A DNA stretch of 64,000 nt from Brachynemurus nebulosus (taxonomy: Eukaryota > Arthropoda > Insecta > Neuroptera > Myrmeleontidae). The notes below the pieces were generated by a model that saw nothing but the letters and a program-made list of their open reading frames with translations, was not told the origin of the DNA and did not search any database. Below are positions 57,291-64,000 of the stretch, in pieces. The translations under genes were made by a program, and so were the position numbers. Location: NCBI GenBank assembly GCA_035578155.1, contig JAPWDM010000070.1, positions 20,001 to 84,000 of the forward strand, given 5' to 3'. Every line of letters begins with the position of its first letter. Positions within the stretch are counted from its first letter, which is position 1.

Positions 57291-60200
57291 AAAATATTAT
57301 AGGTTATAACCATAGAACACTGGAAGGAATACAACTATCTCTTTTCCGCAATCACTTATGGGCCTTTATGTGCATTTTGCAGAACTATGTTTTCATTCAC
57401 TTAGTAGCTACCAATGGGTGTGTTTCAATTGTTGTCATATTGTTGCCGTCGTGTTGACACGGTATACGTGGTATACGTGCATGATGCGTACCACATGCAT
57501 GTTATGTATATACGTATGCAAATCAACCATCAATACAAACAACCATCCATCGCACTAACACACACAACTCCGAGTGCACATATATAACACATTGGTGAGA
57601 TATTTTCTATCCTTTGTCGTTACACTGGTTTCAGTAGTATAGAGATGCTAGCGTTCGTTCTGTAATATTCTATGGTTATAACTGTCAACTGGTTAAAAAT
57701 ATTACGTTTTAAGTATTTTTTTCAATGTTTCTAGCTTCAGACTCTTTTAACGTTTAATTTCTAGCTTTTCAGTTATGGTTTTTCTATCATCTTCATAGGC
57801 CATTGTAGGTATAACGCATACTTTCATAATTTTAGTGTACCTAACATATACATAAGGTGTAATATTACTGGCAGAGGTTGATTATTCAGTTGCCACAAGT
57901 CGTTGCGATTAATCCCAGTTGTCAACACACGACCTATACAATACTGGCCCAATCCATACCAGTGTAACATTATTGTGTACATTTAGTCATTATTATACGA
58001 GTATTACCTACATATACGTATCCATTTATCATGTGATAAATCTATTCAGTATTTTCAAAACAGTGTACCTACATAATATATAGCTAAATATTTTCCAATA
58101 TTAATAATTCAAACCTGTTTAAAAATTTAAGGAACCATTTACCAAATTTTAATTTAGTAAATTTAAAATGTAAATCGTGTTGGTAAATCTAATGAAATAT
58201 ATACACATTATAATATGTACATATAAAAAATGTCAATTTAATTGAACAAATTCTCTATAAATGTTTATCAGTTTGTAATACTTTTAGTTGAAATTCAATT
58301 TATCTGGAAATAAATAACTTTTATTGATTATAATATTAAAATTCTCACGAAATTTGTATCGGAGGTCTGTACACGGCAGACGAGAGGGTGGGGTAGTCGG
58401 GGTTGCAGTCCTGGGACCCGGGCCTAGAGTTTTTTTTGTTCACCACTTATTTTTTGGGGGGAAATTTAAAAAAATGTAGGTTTTTTCTGGGGCCGCTCAT
58501 TTTTCCTCAACGGCCCTGGGTCTCTATCATAAAGAGGTGTAGTCTGTAATAATTTCATAATTTTTCACTCTGTTCCTTTTGAGTTATTCAACTTTAGATA
58601 TTGCCAAAATACAGTTTTGGTCAAACACAAAATTCTCAATTTAAAACTTCTTCAGTAACTGGTTCTATAATAAGTCTATACTAGAAAAAAAAAACTGAAG
58701 GTGAGTCTTTCTTCCTTTTAATAATTTTGCAGCTTTAAAAGTCCTGTTTTCGGTTAGTTTTTACTTTACATTTGTGAATATTTTTATCCCCTTTTCTTAT
58801 TACTTAGGTAATATTATATAAACACAACGAATCTAGAGCAGACTATTCTGATAATTCTTGTTTTTAGTTATTGTTCTTGATATCTGTAAAATCACCATTT
58901 GCGCAAAACTTGTTTTCAGTCAAAAAACACTATTAAAGCAAACTTAAAATGGCTACTAAAAAAAAAAAAAAAATATGAATCTGAAAGTTTTAACCCTCGT
59001 TTTGCACTCACCTATTAAGTATTGATTAGTAACTAATAAGAAAATTAGGAAAATAAAAAATGTTGAATAATATGGCTGCTTCATTTCTATTGGATTGATC
59101 CTATACTGACCTAAATGACATAATATGTTTTATAAACAATAATAATACATGAAAACAACACGGTTGCTGGAAGTTGTACGATCTTTAAAAATTCTGTCTT
59201 TCGACCTACTGTATCATTTTTCGTTGTCTTCAAGTGTTCCCGGTATTCAAAAGTTTGGAGTAAAATGTACTTTGTAAAGAATGAGAAAATATCTTAACAC
59301 TCTCTAATAAGTATATCATTTACATATCCACTTATTTAAAATTAAAAAGGACCAGTATTCGGATAATGTTTTCTCAAAAAATAGTTTTATTTGTTAGAAT
59401 ATTCAGTGTTTGAAAGGAAAGAATTTGTCTCGAAAAAATATCATATTTTAAACTGTTCTTTTTCATCAAATACTCAGTACACATATTTCTTTCTTTTAAA
59501 TTCCAAAATTACCGTCTACGTACAAAAAATTTTATTTTCCATATGTAGAAAAAAAGGTAGAACATATGCAAAACTGTTTAGACATAAAATAAATAGGCAA
59601 CGGTATAGACTATAGAGAAAAGTGCAGAGGAGAGTAGATATAAATTTCATCTCTTTGTTTAGTCGAAAATACATTAGTATTTGTCAAAGAATTCGTCTGG
59701 AATCAGTGGAGAATAAAAATTGTTTCAGTTTTACTAACGTTCCTTTTAGTTAGTAGTCAACGTATTTTTTACTTTATTGTCGTCTTGTCGCACAGCAGTA
59801 AGATATATCTACTTCACAGAACTATTTTTTTTTTTTTTTTGTTGAGAATTTTTATCAATGTTAAAAATCGTTCGACCATGGTAAAATACATCGGGAATAA
59901 TGCTACAATATTTGTACAGTCATAATTTATTTAAGGAGCGACGGGTTCAACGAGTTGTGATATGAAGGTTGAATTCTGGATGACGATTGTTATTACCTAC
60001 TATTTCTGAGTTTTAATTAATAAACATCCGAGAATAATCAAAACAACCGCAAAGGCCGATCGCGATCAATGATTAATTATTGATTACGCATTATGTATGT
60101 GTGCGATGTTACCATACCGATGTGTATATACTCAACTCATATAAGCACCAACACACACTACTCTCTCAGTTTCAATAAAAAATTTTAAAATAAATGATAT

Positions 60201-61089
60201 AAAAACTAATAAAAGTGTTTGTTTGTTTTTTTTTTTAAATTTATTTTTACCCATAGAATACTAGAAGCAAACTAAACTAAAAAAAGTGTAGCTCGTTTGG
60301 TGTCATTTGTTGGTCTGTCACAGCTTAAGGCATTTAGTCAGTCGGTGTAGGTCACCGAATACACTACGATTGTTATGTATTGTAATACCATTATTGCTTG
60401 AGCTGCACATTGATGTATCTGATAATACGCGTTTTGTAGTTGTGTGTGTAGATACGCACACATAAGTAAACATCAAACCAACACCACTACAAAGAGTGTG
60501 TACCCACACAACATAGTAAAGCTAAGTGGGGAGGATTTTACGTCACTTTTCTGCTACACTCGGAATACTAATTCTATCATAATAGTAGTTTGGCCCCTTG
60601 TTTTTACCAGTTTGTTATCTAAACTTTCTGTAATTCTCTAATTGATTTAAATGTGTTAAATGTCTAATATATGTATGTACGTATCACACATATGTAGGTA
60701 CATGTTGAATCATTTTATGTACTTGTTTATATAAAGTTTCTTAAAAATATTGTTGGCTTCCGGGAAAGTTTACTGTGAAAGTGCTCGGGCCTCATAGTGT
60801 TAATTGCTTTTTTCTTGTCTGTTCACATTAAGCGCCATTAAAAGTAAAATGTTCTTTGGAATTTTTTTTCGCATAAGAATATGGGGGTTTTTATCATCCT
60901 TACTTTTTATCATCCTTACTAGATTCTGAAGAATTTTTTTTTTTTATCTGAACATAATGTCATTTCACACTTGTTGCAGCGCAACTGTTCAGAAAATAGA
61001 TGTTCAGCTGGAGTGGATTTTGACTTTCATAAAAGCTATTCAAAATAATTTATAGAAAAAATTTAAGATGTTGTAGTAAGATTAAAAGT
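57291..61089. other. AT-rich sequence without recognised genes
   Basis: Includes a GC-richer degraded patch (58360-58520) and TAAT-rich motifs near 60060-60090 (ATGATTAATTATTGATTACG). Short frames (60-75 codons) show no domains. Confidence 0.4.
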
Positions 61090-61235
61090 CGTAGCATACT
61101 TCCAATCGGCATTCGATTTTTTCAAAATGGCATCACAATGGGGGGGGGGACTTGAAATATGAACCTTTTCCCTTCATGAACAATTCAATTGCAACTTTGT
61201 CCCCGAAAATTTCTCTTAAATATATAGCTATTTAC
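61090..61235 (-). repeat. Dispersed repeat, inverted copy of 52530-52690
   Basis: ATACTTCCAATCGGCATTCG...AAAATGGCAT and GTTGCAACTTTGTCCCCGAA-like segments match 52530-52690 in reverse. Contains a G10 run (61140-61149). Confidence 0.55.
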
Positions 61236-62572
61236 CCTTAAAAACGTAAAATAAATTTTGATTTTTTATAGCCTTTGAACGGAACGGATTTTTTATAGCC
61301 TTTTTATTGACGTCTTTGGCTATTATTCTTAATAGCTTATATATTAGTGTCTTAATAGTTATTGACTCTAATCTCCAACTTTTAACCGGTCCCAAATAAA
61401 AACGGGGCGGTTCAAATAAAAAAAGTCTACAGCTCTATTGTTAGCATTTTTTTCGAATTAACAATTTTTCGAATAAAATCGTTGAATGAAATGATTCACA
61501 ATCAACGATTAACTAAAATTAGTCAATTTGGATGTAATAAATTGGAGTTAAGGGTTAAGAAACTTAGCCTAATACATATATTTATAGTGAAATCACGCAA
61601 AATTTTCTTAAAATAGTTTAAACATTGTACATTTATTTAGAATTATTTAATAGTTTAAACATATCATACGTTTATTTAGAAGAGAATATAGAAGATAAGA
61701 AGACAAAAGATGTATAATCTCTAGTTTCTGAAATTAGTATTAAAAATTAAAACTCAAGAAGTGGTTCTTAAGTCATAGACCAAAATTGGGCATTATGCGT
61801 TTTTAACTTCTTTGTTAACCAACATGATATTTTTCATTTTCTCATTTCTTTTTATGGATTTTTTTTGTTTATTTAGAATTAATTAAAATTCATAAATGCG
61901 CTCTGTGATAGTAGGCAAATACATCAATGCTTGAAAAATCAATAAAAGCGGTTATCTTATAGAGGTATATGATATAAAAAATTAATGTTTTATTTTTTTT
62001 TATAACTTTAGAACAAATACCGTAAGATAACACATTAGAAAAGTTCCATAATATTATATGTATAGAAAAAAAGATATCCAGAAAAAAATAACTATTAAAA
62101 TCTTTTATAGCATCATAAAATTTTGTATTACCCGTACACATTCTGTTTGTTCCGTATAACTTTTTAATAATTTCTTTGCTTGTTAAGAATTTAAAATATT
62201 AAAGTGATTGTGTCACATAGGCTTTTTTATTTTTAATTTAAAATTCAATAGAGTTTTTAATTCGATTTTATGTAAATTGCTTATCTATAAAAGATTTTTC
62301 TTTTACAAAATCATCAGTGCGCGGTTCACATCAAAATGCCCAAAAAATACTGATTAAAACCACAACCATATATGAGTAAAAGGTAAAAAAAAATCATTTT
62401 GAAAAAAATCATAAAAAACCATGTTAATCAGGTAATCGAAATTTTTAAGTAATTTTACATTTCCAATGTTTGTAGAAATGAAACTAAGGAGTTTAAAAAT
62501 CTCTAATTTACTTCCAGTATCATACAGTTTTAAGACTGAATAATTTTTGTAAACTTGATGCTGTTATCAGAT
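61236..62572. other. AT-rich sequence, nothing recognised
   Basis: No frame above 85 codons; the 83-codon frame on - (61890-62141) is Phe/Ile-rich as expected from AT-rich DNA. Confidence 0.4.
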
Positions 62573-62945
62573 TAAAATTTCTTCCCTAGATCAAGCTTCT
62601 GAGAGGTGATTTGTATTAGTATGATTGATTGAATTTAGATGATCTTGTTGTGTACTTTTCATTCTCACTATCAAAATGGAGAAGTTTCATAATTAACAAA
62701 ACACCTTATTTTTGCAAAAATAAGTACCACTTTTATTTGATCATTATCACAAGTCAGGTCAAGAAATATGTCAACTTGACATCACTCAATTAAATTTTTT
62801 TTCCTAGATTAAGCTTTTTAGAGGTGATTTATATTAGTATGATTGGTTGAATTTAGATGATCTTGATGTGAACTTTTCATTCTTACTCTCAAAGTGGAGA
62901 AGTTTCATAATTAACAAAACACTTTATTTTGTAAAAATACCACAA
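62573..62945. repeat. Direct duplication of a ~150-bp unit
   Basis: 62580-62735 and 62797-62945 share GAGGTGATTT(G/A)TATTAGTATGATT, GAATTTAGATGATCTTG and GGAGAAGTTTCATAATTAAC, separated by ~60 bp of unrelated sequence. Confidence 0.7.
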
Positions 62946-62986
62946 AATGCTACGCGTAGCGAAGCTGCGTGTTTGAAGGTTTTTAA

Positions 62987-63427
62987 TAGTGATGAGCAAA
63001 ATTAGTCTTGGTCTTGCAGTCTTGTCTTGGTCTTGCATTTTTTGCAAGACCAAGACTATGTATACCAACAGCAAGACCAAGACCAAGACTATAAGTATGG
63101 CTGCAAGACCAATACCAAGACTCAAGTGAGCAAGACCAAGACAAAAGCAAGAAAAGAGAAAGACTCTTGCTAAACTATTTGAATAGTTTTAAAGTATAAT
63201 TAACACCGTAAAGAGAGAAAATTTTGATTTTAGAAGGAAAAAATTTGTTACTAAAAAAATGCAAGAAATTGCAAGATTTTTTAGCAATACCAAGACAAAG
63301 ACTGCATTTTGCAAGACCAAGACTCAAACTGCTCTAACAAGACCAAGACCAAGATTCTTAATGCAAGAACAAGACCAAGACCAAGACTTAGCAGTCTTCG
63401 TCTTGGTCTTGCATTTGCTCATCACTA
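62987..63427. mobile_element. hAT-like element with iterated word GCAAGACCAAGACC
   Basis: Ends TAGTGATGAGCAAA and inverted TAGTGATGAGCAAATGC, flanked by perfect 8-bp duplications GTTTTTAA (62979-62986 and 63428-63435), the hAT signature. CAAGACCAAGACC-type words occur more than ten times in both orientations. 441 bp; the 78-codon frame crossing its left edge on - is incidental. Confidence 0.9.
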
Positions 63428-63632
63428 GTTTTTAACCATGCAAAGTCGTTTTAGAAATCGAGTTCAAAATATTATTATTAATAATTCATAATTCCTTTTG
63501 AATGTTATTTTAGAGACGTTAATACGTCATTCAAGTGAATAAAAAAAGGGAAAAATATATTAAAACACATATCATAAATAAAATCCTAAATATCCTAAAA
63601 AGAATTTTTTCGGTTAAAAGATAAACTTATTC

Positions 63633-63757
63633 ATACTTGGCCTGTAAGTTTATTTTTGTGGCCATGAATGCGTAAGAATTCGGGGTTTTCAGCCTCGGAT
63701 TCGCAAACTGCATCTGAGGCCACAAAAATAACACTTACGGTCCTTGCCAAGTAATTA
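63633..63757. repeat. Inverted repeat, small foldback
   Basis: TACTTGGCCTGTAAGTTTATTTTTGTGGCC on the left pairs with the inverted GGCCACAAAAATAACACTTACGG..GCCAAGTA on the right; the loop (63665-63720) has a second weak stem (CAGCCTCGGAT/CATCTGAGG). Confidence 0.65.
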
Positions 63758-64000
63758 TACTATTATCGCATTATTAGTAGTCGAGAGAAAAAACCTTGTT
63801 CTTACCGTTTAATGGATAACCATTTTTAAATTTTCAAATAGTACAATTTTTTCTAATGAAATTATTTATAGTTAATTAACTTTAACTGAACAACTTTCAA
63901 AAACAGTATATGTATCTATATCGCATAATATAGCTAGCATAGGTTGCTACATTTCTACATATATATTATATCTGTTGCTTATCTTTATATTTAGGTAGGT
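63758..64000. other. AT-rich sequence to the window edge
   Basis: No gene or repeat end seen. Confidence 0.4.

Overview
This window is eukaryotic and comes from an insect. It holds long runs of the arthropod telomere repeat (TTAGG)n/(CCTAA)n, R1-clade non-LTR retrotransposons inserted in those runs (the TRAS/SART life style), and more than 50 kb of very AT-rich DNA packed with small inverted-repeat transposons. An aphid-like or other hemipteran genome would fit, but the sequence does not settle the species. I found no intact host protein-coding gene. The only convincing protein-coding sequence belongs to the retrotransposons, and all of their reverse-transcriptase frames are broken.

Region 1-11.7 kb (telomeric/subtelomeric). 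A ~100-bp satellite, each unit carrying a perfect heat-shock-element-like motif, leads into about 0.9 kb of (TTAGG)n on the + strand (391-1279). A non-coding telomere-associated repeat (TAR, copy A) follows and stops abruptly at 2092/2093. From there to ~11.7 kb everything reads on the - strand with the TTAGG strand also on -. In that sense, starting from the right, the order is retroelement 3 (5'-damaged), (TTAGG)n, TAR copy B, (TTAGG)n, retroelement 2 (5'-truncated), (TTAGG)n, retroelement 1 (intact 5' half, cut off inside the reverse transcriptase). The two TTAGG strands therefore point at each other and meet at 2092/2093. This is the geometry of an end-to-end telomere fusion, an inverted rearrangement or an assembly chimera. 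The retroelements share one target position (TTAGGTT|AGG) and leave a poly(A)-GGTTAGG junction. TAR copy B ends at almost the same position and may be a non-autonomous passenger.

Region 11.7-64 kb (gene-poor). This is a mosaic of non-autonomous DNA transposons, Helitron-like units, foldback elements, tandem repeats and (TA)n tracts. The most striking pattern is a group of ten or more different TIR elements, most flanked by a TA dinucleotide. Each element repeats its own short word in the terminal inverted repeats and again inside, in both orientations (for example GAGATGCCGCAT, GGGTAATAGGAGC, TTACCGTAA, GGGGTAAGTATTAAC, TTTGTGTTAA). Others recognised are two hAT-like elements with 8-bp target duplications, a PIF/Harbinger-like element with TAA duplications, a short Helitron (TC...CTAG between A and T), a near-4-kb inverted repeat with a third copy nearby, a 120-bp tandem array, and a tRNA-like inverted repeat into which two unrelated TIR elements inserted side by side, sharing one TA.

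How the parts work together: at the left, telomere-specific retroelements appear to have built up a mixed telomere of TTAGG runs and retrotransposons that later became internal. At the right, non-autonomous elements depend on transposases encoded elsewhere, because none is encoded here.
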